Shown one piece after another: positions 7,901-15,134 of a stretch of DNA of 64,000 bases (its first letter is position 1; each line of letters starts with the position of its first letter). The notes beneath the pieces were generated by a model. It was not told the origin of the DNA. It was given only the letters and a program-made list of their open reading frames with translations, and did no database searches. The position numbers and the translations under genes were made by a program. Origin of the DNA: Phenylobacterium soli (GTDB lineage: Bacteria > Pseudomonadota > Alphaproteobacteria > Caulobacterales > Caulobacteraceae); assembly GCF_003254475.1 (NCBI RefSeq), contig NZ_QFYQ01000001.1, forward strand, positions 1,674,001 to 1,738,000, read 5' to 3'.

Positions 7901-8677
7901 ATGACCCGCAGACACCTGACGGCGGCGCTCGCCGCGATGACCATCGGTGCGACGACCGGCGGACTGGGCTTGGGCGGCGCCGGCGCGATCGCCGCCGCGC
8001 CGAAGGTCCCGGCCAATATCACGGCCGCCCTGGCCGACAAGGCGCGGCCGGAGGCCGATGTGAAGCGCGACGCCGCGCGCCATCCCGGCGAACTGCTGGC
8101 CTGGGCCGGGGTGAAGAGCGGCGACAAGGCCGTCGATTTCATCATGGGCGGCGGCTACTTCACCCGCATCCTGTCGGCGGCGGTGGGGCCCAAGGGGCAT
8201 GTCTGGGCCTATCAGCCGAGCGAGTTCATCAAGTTCCGCGCCGCCTATGGCGAGGAGCAGAAGACCGTCGCGGGGGCCTATGCGAACGTGACGCCGATCA
8301 CCGCGCCGTTCGGCGAGCTGAAGCTGCCCGACGGGGTGGACCTGGTGCTGACGGTGCAGAACTACCACGACCTGCACCTCAAGCCGTTCCCCGCCGACAA
8401 CGCGGCCAAGCTGAACGCCGAGATCTTCCGCGCCCTGAAGCCCGGCGGGACCTATGTGGTGGTCGACCATGTCGGCCCGGCCGAGGAGGGCACGCCCGAC
8501 AAGCTGCACCGCATCGACCCGGCGCAGGTGAAGAAGGAGGTCGAGGCGGCCGGCTTCAAATTCGTCGGCGAGACCGACCTGCTGCGCGCCAAGGACGATC
8601 CGCACACCGCCAACGTCTTCGACCCCTCGATCCGCGGGAAGACGGACCAGTTCGCGATGAAGTTCCGCAAGCCTTAG
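7901..8677 (+). CDS. Exported class I SAM-dependent methyltransferase-like protein
   Basis: The 258-residue protein starts at ATG 7901 with GGGAGG 6 bases upstream. Residues 1-32 look like a signal peptide with a twin-arginine-like start (TRRHLTA) and an AIAAAP cleavage region. The following Rossmann-fold methyltransferase domain has motif I VDFIMGGGYFTRIL (usually D-x-G-x-G-x-G), an acidic strand end VDLVLTVQNYHDLH and KPGGTYVVVDH. Motif I is unusual in having Met-Gly-Gly-Gly. Export of a SAM-dependent enzyme is odd because SAM is cytosolic, although such proteins are common in Caulobacterales and their relatives. The substrate is unknown. Confidence 0.75.
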   Translation: MTRRHLTAALAAMTIGATTGGLGLGGAGAIAAAPKVPANITAALADKARPEADVKRDAARHPGELLAWAGVKSGDKAVDFIMGGGYFTRILSAAVGPKGHVWAYQPSEFIKFRAAYGEEQKTVAGAYANVTPITAPFGELKLPDGVDLVLTVQNYHDLHLKPFPADNAAKLNAEIFRALKPGGTYVVVDHVGPAEEGTPDKLHRIDPAQVKKEVEAAGFKFVGETDLLRAKDDPHTANVFDPSIRGKTDQFAMKFRKP

Positions 8678-8759
8678 AGACGATCCTCTTCCACAGGGGG
8701 AGGTGGCTGCAGGCCGGAGGAGGTCGGGAGGCAGGGCGTGCGACGCTCGTGGGCTTCGA

Positions 8760-8800
8760 CCCCCTCAGTCGCTTCGCGACAGCTCCCCCTGAAGGGGAGC
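8760..8800. repeat. REP-like dispersed palindromic repeat
   Basis: The sequence contains two consecutive hairpins: GTCGCTTCGCGAC (8768-8780) and GCTCCCC-CTGAA-GGGGAGC (8782-8800). Such CCCCCTCAGTCG...AGCTCCCC elements recur between genes in caulobacterial and sphingomonad genomes. It lies between two convergent genes and can also serve as a transcription barrier. Confidence 0.65.
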
Positions 8801-8809
8801 ATCGGACGC

Positions 8810-9775
8810 CTACAGCCAGTCGGATTTCCTGAAGCGCCAGAAGAGGACGGCGCAGAGGACGACGATCAGGCCGAGCACGTAGGCGTAGCCGAGGCGCCAG
8901 TGGAGCTCGGGCATGAACTCGAAGTTCATGCCGTAGATGCCAGCGATGGCGGTGGGCACGGCGAGGATCGCGGCCCAGGCCGCGAGCTTGCGGGTGATGA
9001 CGCCCTGGCGCTGCTGCTCCAGGAGGTTGGAGACCTCGAACACCTGCGAGAGGACGTCGCGCAGGCCGTCCACCAGGCTGGAGGTGCGGCGCACGTGGTC
9101 GGCCACGTCGCGGAAGTAAGGCCGCACCTCGGGATCGATGGCCGGCAGCTCCAGATGCTCGAGCCGGCTCGCCATCTCCTCCATGGGCGCCAGGATGCGG
9201 CGGAAGCGGACGAGCTGGCGGCGCAGCATGAAGATGCGGCGGATGTCGGCCCGGGCGAGGAAGGCGTCGAGGGTGCGCGCCTCCATCTGCAGCACCTCCT
9301 CCTCGATCTCCTGGACGATGGGCTGGTAGCCATCGACGATGAAGTCGAGCACGGCGTGGAGCACATAGTCGGGGCCGTGGCGGAGCAGGGCCGGCGCGGC
9401 CTCCATCTGCGCGCGCAGGGCGGTGTGGGCGCGGGCCGAGCCGTGGCGCACGGTGACGATGTAGGCGACGCCCATGAAGACGTGCGTCTCGCCATAGTGG
9501 ATGTGGTCGCCGTCGAGCTCGGCGGTGCGGGCGACAACGAACAGCTCGTCGCCATAGACCTCGACCTTGGGCAGCTGGTGGGCGTTGAGCGCGTCCTCCA
9601 CCGCCAGCGGATGGAGGTGGAAGTGGGTCGCGAGGAGACGAAGCTCCTCCATGTCCGGGTCGCAGAGCCCGATCCAGACGAACTCGCCGGGCCCGAGCGC
9701 CAGGCCCTGCTCGCTGAGCTGGGCCTCGCGGACGCGCTCGCCGTCCTTGTAGACGTAGGCCGCGACGACGGTCAT
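8810..9775 (-). CDS. corA: CorA-family magnesium/cobalt transporter
   Basis: This 321-residue inner-membrane channel protein imports Mg2+ (and Co2+/Ni2+). It has the large N-terminal cytosolic alpha/beta domain, the long stalk helix (about 170-250, with coiled Glu/Arg-rich sequence), two C-terminal membrane helices and the signature YGMNF with GMN at 282-284. The loop after it (EFMPELHW) and the basic tail FRKSDWL are typical. Length and domain order are normal. The gene is read leftward into the REP-like element that separates it from the convergent methyltransferase gene. Confidence 0.92.
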   Translation of the reverse strand: MTVVAAYVYKDGERVREAQLSEQGLALGPGEFVWIGLCDPDMEELRLLATHFHLHPLAVEDALNAHQLPKVEVYGDELFVVARTAELDGDHIHYGETHVFMGVAYIVTVRHGSARAHTALRAQMEAAPALLRHGPDYVLHAVLDFIVDGYQPIVQEIEEEVLQMEARTLDAFLARADIRRIFMLRRQLVRFRRILAPMEEMASRLEHLELPAIDPEVRPYFRDVADHVRRTSSLVDGLRDVLSQVFEVSNLLEQQRQGVITRKLAAWAAILAVPTAIAGIYGMNFEFMPELHWRLGYAYVLGLIVVLCAVLFWRFRKSDWL

Positions 9776-9808
9776 GGGCTGGCGCTCTCCGAACTCTAGC
9801 CCCGCACC

Positions 9809-10549
9809 CTAGCCTCTCTGGCGCAGGAAGAGGCCGATGGTAAGGGCGATCCCGAGAAGCACAACGAAGCCGCGGATGATCCGCTCGTCGACCCGTTTGA
9901 GGGCGAGCGCGCCGAGGTAGCCGCCGGCCATCGCCCCGGCGGCGACGACACCCACCCGCAGCCACGGGATGCCGGGGGTGAACAGGAAGATGGCCACCGC
10001 CGCGGCGTTCATGATCGAGGCCAGGACGTTCTTGGTCGAGCCGGCCTGGCGCACGGCCAGTCCCGCCGCGGTGAGCGCCGCCAGCATCAGGAAACCGATG
10101 CCGCCGCCGAAGTAGCCGCCGTAGACCGAGATCATGAACTGGATGACGCCGGCCGAGGCGCGGCTGAGCCGCGGGCCGTGCTCGGTGGGTTTGCGGAAGA
10201 AGCTCCCGTAGGCGAAGAGCCCGGTGGCGAAGAGAACGAGCCAGGGCACCAAGTGCGCGAAGAAGGACGAGGGCGTCAGCAGCAGCAGCACAGCGCCCAC
10301 CGCCCCGCCCGCCAGGCTGATCGCCACCAACGCCTTGAACGACAGGCCCGCCACGCCGCTGACCAGCTTGCGGCCGACCCAGCCGGTGGTGACCTGGCCC
10401 GGGAACAGGGCGAGGGTCGAGGCGATGTTGGCGGCCCGCGCGTCGAGCCCGGAGAGGATCAGCGCCGGCAGGGTCACGAAGGAGCCGCCGCCGGCCAGGG
10501 CGTTCTGGGCGCCGGCCCAGACGGCGACGCCGAAGAGCAGGAAGAGCAT
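9809..10549 (-). CDS. TSUP-family (TauE/SafE) membrane transporter
   Basis: This 246-residue protein has about eight hydrophobic segments in two similar halves. The first half has NALAGGGSFVTLPALI and the second has YGGYFGGGIGFLMLAAL, the paired Gly-rich motifs of the sulfite/organosulfonate exporter (TSUP) family. The substrate is an anion, but which one cannot be told. I start at ATG 10549 (MLFLLFGVAVW), directly at the first membrane helix; a TTG at 10600 would add 17 residues and would lie inside the 11-base tandem repeat. Confidence 0.82.
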   Translation of the reverse strand: MLFLLFGVAVWAGAQNALAGGGSFVTLPALILSGLDARAANIASTLALFPGQVTTGWVGRKLVSGVAGLSFKALVAISLAGGAVGAVLLLLTPSSFFAHLVPWLVLFATGLFAYGSFFRKPTEHGPRLSRASAGVIQFMISVYGGYFGGGIGFLMLAALTAAGLAVRQAGSTKNVLASIMNAAAVAIFLFTPGIPWLRVGVVAAGAMAGGYLGALALKRVDERIIRGFVVLLGIALTIGLFLRQRG

Positions 10550-10586
10550 GGCTGGGCTGTACCGTTCCGCGGCGTCGGTGGCCAGA

Positions 10587-10641
10587 GAAGAGGCGGGCAA
10601 GAGGCGGGGAAGAGGCGCGGAAGAGGCGCGGAAGAGGCGTG
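10587..10641. repeat. Five tandem copies of an 11-base unit
   Basis: Units are GAAGAGGCGGG, CAAGAGGCGGG, GAAGAGGCGCG, GAAGAGGCGCG and GAAGAGGCGTG, head to tail at 10587-10641. The array lies between the transporter start and the stop of the upstream 98-residue gene. It probably changes copy number by slippage. On the minus strand it reads as a CT-rich leader just upstream of the transporter start. Confidence 0.85.
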
Positions 10642-10643
10642 CC

Positions 10644-10940
10644 TCACGCCTTGGGCTGGCGGCGCCAGACGAGCGAGCGCGAGGATTTGCGGGTGTCGCT
10701 GAACGAGCGGTGCTCGCCGCTGACCACGTCGGGATGGGCGAGGGACATGGGCTTGTCGACGAGCCGGGTCAGGCGGCGCTCGGCGCGGATCAGCCAGGCC
10801 TCCGCCTCCTCGATCAGCCGGGTGCGCTCGTCCTCGTCGGTCACCGCGCCGGCCCGGGCGAAGGCGCGGTCGGCCTCGGCCAGGCAGCGCCGGACCTCGT
10901 CGAAGCGGGGATCTCGCGGATCGGAAGCGTCGGAGACCAT
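10644..10940 (-). CDS. Hypothetical protein (98 aa), helical
   Basis: The protein is highly charged and predicted helical: DEVRRCLAEADRAFARAGAV, EEAEAWLIRAERRLTRLVD. A less ordered, basic C-terminus (KSSRSLVWRRQPKA) follows. No signal peptide or membrane segment is visible. The gene ends two bases before the 11-base tandem array and is read in the same direction as the TSUP transporter gene. I do not recognise the family; codon bias supports a real gene. Confidence 0.55.
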   Translation of the reverse strand: MVSDASDPRDPRFDEVRRCLAEADRAFARAGAVTDEDERTRLIEEAEAWLIRAERRLTRLVDKPMSLAHPDVVSGEHRSFSDTRKSSRSLVWRRQPKA

Positions 10941-10977
10941 GCAGGCGAAACGAGCGCAGCCGCCCGCCGGTTCAGGC

Positions 10978-11169
10978 CTAGCGCGTCACACTAAAGAGAG
11001 AGGTCCCGTCGACGCGCACCTCGACCGACACGAGGTCCTCGCGATCGAGCAATTCCCGCGCCTTCTGCATCGCCTCCTCGGTGGAGTCGCAGGCGTAGAC
11101 GTGAACGCGCTTCTGACCCTCCTTGTTTTCGAGCTGGAGCTCGTACACCCGGTGCATACCGGTCTTCAT
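10978..11169 (-). CDS. Small hypothetical protein (63 aa)
   Basis: The 63 residues read like a small alpha/beta fold: strand HRVYELQL, strand KRVHVYACD, helix STEEAMQKARELLDRED, strand LVSVEVRV. This resembles other small caulobacterial proteins without assigned function. It lies 37 bases upstream of the 98-residue gene in the same direction, so a small operon is possible. An internal Met at residue 5 is an alternative start. Confidence 0.6.
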   Translation of the reverse strand: MKTGMHRVYELQLENKEGQKRVHVYACDSTEEAMQKARELLDREDLVSVEVRVDGTSLFSVTR

Positions 11170-11258
11170 GGCGGGGCGTCGCTCTGCCCGCCTTGAGGAG
11201 GATCAACGAATACACTGCGCGGCGAGGTTGTCCGACCTGCCGGCTTGAGGCGCCCGCT

Positions 11259-11384
11259 TCAGGCGTCGCGGTGGGCGACGGTGAACAGGGTGTAGGCGGT
11301 CGTCAGCGCCAGCCAGGCGCTCACGAACGGGTGGGTCGCGGCAAAGTCGCCCGCGCCCGAAAGAATGGCTGACAGTCTGATCAT
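11259..11384 (-). CDS. Very small membrane-like protein (41 aa)
   Basis: ATG 11384 is preceded by GGAG at an 8-base spacing (CTGGAGACCCGC). The frame gives 41 residues, starting MIRLSAILSGAGDF, with one hydrophobic helix (about residues 18-36, FVSAWLALTTAYTLFTVA) and a polar end AHRDA, then TGA at 11259. The good ribosome site, the Met-rich start and a single compact membrane helix make a true small protein likely. Its role is unknown. Confidence 0.5.
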   Translation of the reverse strand: MIRLSAILSGAGDFAATHPFVSAWLALTTAYTLFTVAHRDA

Positions 11385-11502
11385 GCGGGTCTCCAGAAGC
11401 GGGAGATCCGTCCCTCGAAGGACGAGTATCGTCGACAAGTCTTCACCGTCCCCGAACGAGCGGGGTTAACGGCGAGGTGACCTTCGTCCGGGTTCGAAGC
11501 GC

Positions 11503-12228
11503 TCAGCGCAGGAGGTGGAGGTAGCTGGGGTTGAAGCCGGCGAGCGACTCGAGGCCTGCGACGTCGAGGATGCGGAGGCGCCCGGACCGCCATTTGATGA
11601 GGCCCGCCTCGCGCAGGTCCTGGACGATGCGGTTCACGTGGACGGCGGAAAGGCCGACGGTGTCGGCGAGGTCGGCCTGGGTCAGGGGGAAGTCCATTTC
11701 GCCGTCCTCGGCGAGGCCCGTGGCGCGAAGGCGAGCGAGGAGTTCGCAGAACAGGTGCGCTATCCGCTGCTCGCCCGGGCGGCGGCCGAGGTTGACCAGC
11801 CACTCGCGCAGGATCGCCGCGTCCACCAGGGTGGCCCACCAGAAGGCGCGGGCCAGGGCCGGGTGGCGGTCGGTGATCTCTTCCATGCCGTTGCGCGGCA
11901 GGAGCGCCAGGCGCGAGGGGCTGAGGGTCGCGACCGCGTGGTCCATGGCCCCGAGGACGGCGACGTGGAGGTCGCAGAAGTCGCCGGGGGTCAGCCAGGC
12001 CATGATCTGGCGGCCGCCGTCCGGCAGGGTCTTGTAGCGGCAGGCGAAGCCGGAAAGCACCACGTGGACATGGGGCGGGCAGTCGCCCTCGCGCACCAGC
12101 TCGGCGTGGGCTGGGAGCTCGATGGCTTGCGCGGTTAGGGCCTCGAGCACGGCGCGGTCTTCGGCCCTCAGCGCGGTGGCGTGCTGAAGCTTGGCGATGA
12201 CAGGATTGCGCACCCGGATCTCACTCAT
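11503..12228 (-). CDS. Crp/Fnr-family transcriptional regulator (first of two divergent paralogues)
   Basis: The 241-residue regulator has an N-terminal cyclic-nucleotide-binding-like beta barrel (about 30-140; HVVLSGFACRYKTLPDGGRQ) and a C-terminal Crp-type HTH (about 165-225; FPLTQADLADTVGLSAVHVN, then RIVQDLREAGLI). No N-terminal Cys cluster is present, so it is not an oxygen-sensing FNR, and the cAMP-binding Arg/Glu set is not obvious. It is closely similar to the protein at 12637-13353 and transcribed away from it. A TATAAC box (12249-12254, read leftward) is a likely -10. Confidence 0.85.
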   Translation of the reverse strand: MSEIRVRNPVIAKLQHATALRAEDRAVLEALTAQAIELPAHAELVREGDCPPHVHVVLSGFACRYKTLPDGGRQIMAWLTPGDFCDLHVAVLGAMDHAVATLSPSRLALLPRNGMEEITDRHPALARAFWWATLVDAAILREWLVNLGRRPGEQRIAHLFCELLARLRATGLAEDGEMDFPLTQADLADTVGLSAVHVNRIVQDLREAGLIKWRSGRLRILDVAGLESLAGFNPSYLHLLR

Positions 12229-12313
12229 CGGGGCGCATCTTAAACCATGTTATAGGCGCCATACTCACTTTCGGGCCTCGCGCGTTAGGGCGGTGGGCCA
12301 CGGACATGAGTGC

Positions 12314-12556
12314 ATGAGACTGACTCTGCAGCCTGTGCTGGTTCAGACCGGCGAGGAGGGGCAGGGCCTTCTCGCCTTCAGGAACGGATGGCTGGTCGCC
12401 GTGCTCGTCCAGCTCTCGGAGATCCACGGCGATCAGGCTGGACACTGGTTCCTGGAGAAGGGCTTCGGCGTTCTCGATGGGCCGCAGCCTCCGGTTTTTC
12501 CTGACGTGCAGGTCGCTGAGCGGTGGATCGCCGAGCGGCTCGATGGCAGCGCTTAG
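12314..12556 (+). CDS. Small hypothetical protein (80 aa)
   Basis: ATG 12314 opens an 80-residue protein with strands (LTLQPVLVQ, GLLAFRNGWLVAVLVQLS), then an acidic/aromatic stretch (HGDQAGHWFLEKGFGVLDG) and a C-terminal helix (VQVAERWIAERL). Small proteins of this pattern are common in alphaproteobacteria but have no assigned function as far as I know. It sits between the two divergent Crp/Fnr genes and is read towards the second one, 80 bases upstream of its start, so it may be co-expressed. Confidence 0.65.
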   Translation: MRLTLQPVLVQTGEEGQGLLAFRNGWLVAVLVQLSEIHGDQAGHWFLEKGFGVLDGPQPPVFPDVQVAERWIAERLDGSA

Positions 12557-12636
12557 GCGGCGGCTGCATGAAATGGGGGGCAAGACTTAACCTAGTTTAT
12601 TCGTCAACAGCGCGACCCGTGGTTTTCGAGGGTCGA

Positions 12637-13353
12637 ATGCTGATCCGACTTGCCGAGAACCTGAGTCTCTACGGCGCCTTGACCGAGGAGGATCGGCGAG
12701 CGGTCGGGGCCCTGCCGGCGGCGATGCGACGCTTCCCGGCCGGCGAAGACATCGTCATCGAAGGTGACGCGCCGGCGCAGTGCCGGGTGCTGATCTCCGG
12801 CCAGGCGTTCCGCCACCGGACCCTGCCCGACGGGCGGCGACAGATCATGTCGTTCCACGCCCAGGGCGAGATCTGCGACATCGAGGGCCTGCTGCTCAGC
12901 ATGGACCATACGGTGACCGCCCTGTCGCCCTGCGAGGTGGCCTTCGTGCCGCACGTCGCCCTCGAGACCTTGCTGGAGGCGCATCCGAACGTGATGCGCG
13001 CGCTGTGGCGGGCGAGCCTGATCGATGGGGCGATCTTCCGCGAGTGGATGCTGGGCATGGGCCGGCGCACAGCCAAGGCGCGCATCGCGCACCTGTTCTG
13101 CGAGGTGTTCACCCGCATGCGCATGGCCGGCCTGGTGGAAAAGAACCGCTGCCGGTTCCCGGTCACCCAGACCCACCTCAGCGACGCCCTGGGTCTCTCG
13201 GTGGTGCACACCAACCGTGTCCTGCAGGAGCTGCGCGGCGAGGGGCTGATCGCCTTCCGCGGCGGCGAACTGGCGGTCCTTAACTGGGCGGGCTTGCAGG
13301 CGGCCGGCGAATTCGACCCCAGCTATCTGCACCTGGGCGCGTCGCGCCGCTAG
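12637..13353 (+). CDS. Crp/Fnr-family transcriptional regulator (second divergent paralogue)
   Basis: This 238-residue protein aligns along its whole length with the regulator at 11503-12228. Both have LPDGxRQIM in the sensor barrel, RIAHLFCE in the dimer helix, GLSxVHxNR in the recognition helix and the ending DPSYLHL or NPSYLHL. ATG 12637 fits the paralogue's start; the longer in-frame extension upstream is not conserved. The effector is unknown. An AT-rich sequence, TTAACCTAGTTTATT (12587-12601), lies upstream and resembles one before the paralogue. Confidence 0.85.
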   Translation: MLIRLAENLSLYGALTEEDRRAVGALPAAMRRFPAGEDIVIEGDAPAQCRVLISGQAFRHRTLPDGRRQIMSFHAQGEICDIEGLLLSMDHTVTALSPCEVAFVPHVALETLLEAHPNVMRALWRASLIDGAIFREWMLGMGRRTAKARIAHLFCEVFTRMRMAGLVEKNRCRFPVTQTHLSDALGLSVVHTNRVLQELRGEGLIAFRGGELAVLNWAGLQAAGEFDPSYLHLGASRR

Positions 13354-13452
13354 GCGCCTGGATCAAAGCGCCAAGCTTCGCGTTGAACCATGGTCGAGCT
13401 CGCTCTTTGGGGAAGCGGGCCGGCGTCCTCAAATCTCGCCCGGACGGCCGCC

Positions 13453-13827
13453 ATGACCGCGTCGCTCTCGAAGGCCTTCACCTCTCCCCTTGTCGGACAG
13501 GCCGCCACCGGCGTGGCTGTGGCGCTGGCTGTCGCCCTGGCGGTGGTCAGCGCGCGGGACGCACGCCGCGAGGCCGAACTGCGCGGCCAGCTCGCCAGCC
13601 TGACCGAGGCCAGCGCCCGCGCCAGCCAGACCTGGCGCGCCGAGCTCGCCGGCTGCCACACCGAGGCGGCGCGGCGGTCGCCGGCCGAAGGCGCGATCAC
13701 CCGCGTCATCCAGCCCGGCGAGGACATGGCCACACGGCTCGCGAGCCAGGGGCCCGCCGGAATCGACGTCTGCGCCCGGATGGAGGCGGCCGACGCCGCG
13801 GTGCTGGCGAGCCTGGGCAATCGATGA
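13453..13827 (+). CDS. Putative inner-membrane spanin-like protein (Rz-type)
   Basis: The 124-residue protein has one N-terminal membrane helix (about residues 14-34, GQAATGVAVALAVALAVV) followed by a charged helical region with RREAELRGQLASLTEASARA and a looser C-terminus holding two Cys (HTEAA context and DVCARM). Type II membrane anchor, helical periplasmic stalk and length match phage i-spanins. Its stop overlaps the start of a small Pro-rich lipoprotein gene in ATGA, the usual spanin pair arrangement. Upstream in-frame GTG/ATG codons (13390) would extend it but are unlikely. Without phage neighbours the assignment is tentative. Confidence 0.5.
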   Translation: MTASLSKAFTSPLVGQAATGVAVALAVALAVVSARDARREAELRGQLASLTEASARASQTWRAELAGCHTEAARRSPAEGAITRVIQPGEDMATRLASQGPAGIDVCARMEAADAAVLASLGNR

Positions 13828-14159
13828 GACGGCGAACGATCCCGGCGGCGGCGATGGCGGGGCTGGCGCTCGCCGGCTGCGCCGCCGTGGCGCGGCCGCC
13901 GCCGTTGCTGGCCGCCGCGCCGCCGCCGCCGCTTCCGCCGCCGGCCGCGCCGCGGGAGGTGATCGTCAGGGTTCCGACGCCGGTGCGATCGGCCTGCGTG
14001 CCGCGCAACCTGCCGCCGCCGCCGAAATACCCCGACACGCCTGCCGCCCTGCGGGCCGCCGGCGGGGCCGCCGACCGCTACCAGCTGATCGCCGCGGGCC
14101 GGATCCTGCGCGCCAAGCGGCTCGCCCTGCTGGAGCGGGTGATCGAGGGTTGCCGCTGA
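13824..14159 (+). CDS. Pro-rich lipoprotein, putative outer-membrane spanin (Rz1-type)
   Basis: The 111-residue protein starts in the ATGA overlap with the upstream gene. Its lipoprotein signal is LALAGC with the lipidated Cys19. A Pro/Ala stretch follows (PPPLLAAAPPPPLPPPAAP), then a strand EVIVRVPTPV, a Cys, and a segment NLPPPPKYPDTPAAL before a C-terminal helix (ILRAKRLALLERVIEGCR). Short Pro-rich lipoproteins coupled to a membrane-anchored partner are the hallmark of Rz1/o-spanins, which fuse outer and inner membrane at phage lysis. A structural envelope pair is the alternative. Confidence 0.55.
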   Translation: MRRRTIPAAAMAGLALAGCAAVARPPPLLAAAPPPPLPPPAAPREVIVRVPTPVRSACVPRNLPPPPKYPDTPAALRAAGGAADRYQLIAAGRILRAKRLALLERVIEGCR

Positions 14160-14202
14160 GCACGCTTGAAAGCGGGCGCGGGCGGCGGTAGGGGCGCATC
14201 CC

Positions 14203-14451
14203 ATGACCGACACCCCGCCCGACCGCCTCTCCGTCGATCCCAGCAGCCCCTACTATGACGCCGACGCCCTGGCGCGCGGCGTGGGCGTGCGCTTCAAGGG
14301 CCAGGAGAAGACCAATGTCGACGAATACTGTGTCTCGGAAGGCTGGGTGCGGGTGGTGGCCGGCAACGCCAAGGACCGCCGGGGCCAGCCGCTGACGCTG
14401 AAACTGCAGGGTCCGGTGGAGCCCTATTTCCGAAACGGCGAGGCGGAGTAG
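14203..14451 (+). CDS. DUF3297 family protein
   Basis: This 82-residue protein begins MTDTPPDRLSVDPSSPYYD and carries the family pattern GVRFKGQEKTNVDEYCVSEG followed by WVRV and a Gly/Lys-rich turn, then LTLKLQGPVEPYF. DUF3297 proteins are small, widespread in Proteobacteria and of unknown function. Length is typical. It lies 43 bases after the lipoprotein gene and may be read on from it, but a separate promoter is equally possible. Confidence 0.85.
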   Translation: MTDTPPDRLSVDPSSPYYDADALARGVGVRFKGQEKTNVDEYCVSEGWVRVVAGNAKDRRGQPLTLKLQGPVEPYFRNGEAE

Positions 14452-14538
14452 GCGGGTTCGCCTGCGCGCTTGCGCCGCAGAGGGTGCGACGCGCCGACAT
14501 AGCGGCTTGACCGGTCCGACGGTGACAGAACACCACTT

Positions 14539-14577
14539 GGACGAGCGCCGTTCGTCCAGAACGGGTTGGGACGAACC
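14539..14577 (+). promoter_or_regulatory. Hairpin in the leader of the 70-aa gene
   Basis: GGACGA (14539-14544) pairs with TCGTCC (14552-14557), and a third related segment, GGGACGAACC, follows at 14568-14577, directly before ATG 14580. Two mutually exclusive pairings are possible: TTCGTCC can pair with either GGACGA copy, and the second pairing would cover the ribosome site. It may regulate translation; this is inference from pairing only. Confidence 0.25.
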
Positions 14578-14579
14578 GA

Positions 14580-14792
14580 ATGACCGATTTCACCGTCGTG
14601 GCGCGCCACGGGCTCTGGATGCTCGTGGACGACGAGGACGACGCCGAGCTCGGCGCCTACGCCAGCCAGGCCGAGGCGCTGAAGGCGGCTGGCGACCACG
14701 CCCGGGTCGACCAGGAGCCGCGCCACGTGTTGATCCAGGATCCGGGCGGCGACTGGGACGAAGAGCTGGTGGAGCCGGCGCCGCTGCACTGA
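14580..14792 (+). CDS. Small acidic hypothetical protein (70 aa)
   Basis: The frame gives FTVVARHGLWMLVDDEDDAE, then LGAYASQAEALKAAGDHARV and a strand HVLIQDPGGDWDEELVEP. The strand-helix-strand plan with a conserved helix start resembles small DUF2188-like proteins, and the 58-residue protein at 16043-16219 has a similar plan. It has no signal or membrane segment. Function unknown. Confidence 0.6.
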   Translation: MTDFTVVARHGLWMLVDDEDDAELGAYASQAEALKAAGDHARVDQEPRHVLIQDPGGDWDEELVEPAPLH

Positions 14793-14834
14793 CACTGGAT
14801 TGACCACACCCGCGGCTGCGCCTCTGGTGGCGCG

Positions 14835-15134
14835 ATGATCGCGATCTTGTGGAGATACGCCGCGGCGCCGGGGGCCGAGGCCCGCTTCGCCGAAGTCTAC
14901 GGCCCGAAGGGCGACTGGGCGCGACTGTTCGGCCGCGCCCCGGGCTATGTGCGCACCGAGCTGCTGCGCGGCGCGGACGGCGGCTTCGCCACCCTCGATT
15001 ACTGGGATGGGCCGGAGAGTTTCGAGGCCTTCAAGGCCGCGTTCGGCGAGGCCTACGCCGAGCTGGACGCCCGCTGCGAGGCGCTCACCGAACGCGAGGA
15101 GAAGGTCGGGGTGTTCGAGGTCGTCGGCGGCTAG
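14835..15134 (+). CDS. Antibiotic biosynthesis monooxygenase-like (dimeric alpha/beta barrel) protein
   Basis: This 99-residue protein has the ferredoxin-like barrel plan: strand MIAILWRYAAAPG, helix EARFAEVYG, a central strand FATLDYWDGPESFEAFKAAF and a final strand GVFEVVG. Members act as small cofactor-free oxygenases, haem-degrading enzymes or stress proteins. The substrate cannot be told. A second member lies at 28325-28618. Its stop shares the 4 bases CTAG with the stop of the convergent pirin gene. Confidence 0.7.
   Translation: MIAILWRYAAAPGAEARFAEVYGPKGDWARLFGRAPGYVRTELLRGADGGFATLDYWDGPESFEAFKAAFGEAYAELDARCEALTEREEKVGVFEVVGG

Noticed and set aside
10587-10641. Tandem repeats considered as a CRISPR array
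   Set aside because: Units are 11 bases, contiguous and without spacers; the 15-base array at 43613-43747 is coding. No cas genes are present.
13381-13450. tRNA-like wording upstream of the spanin-like gene (TCCTCAAATCTCGCC)
   Set aside because: It lacks a proper TTC loop with 5-base stem and no acceptor partner could be found.
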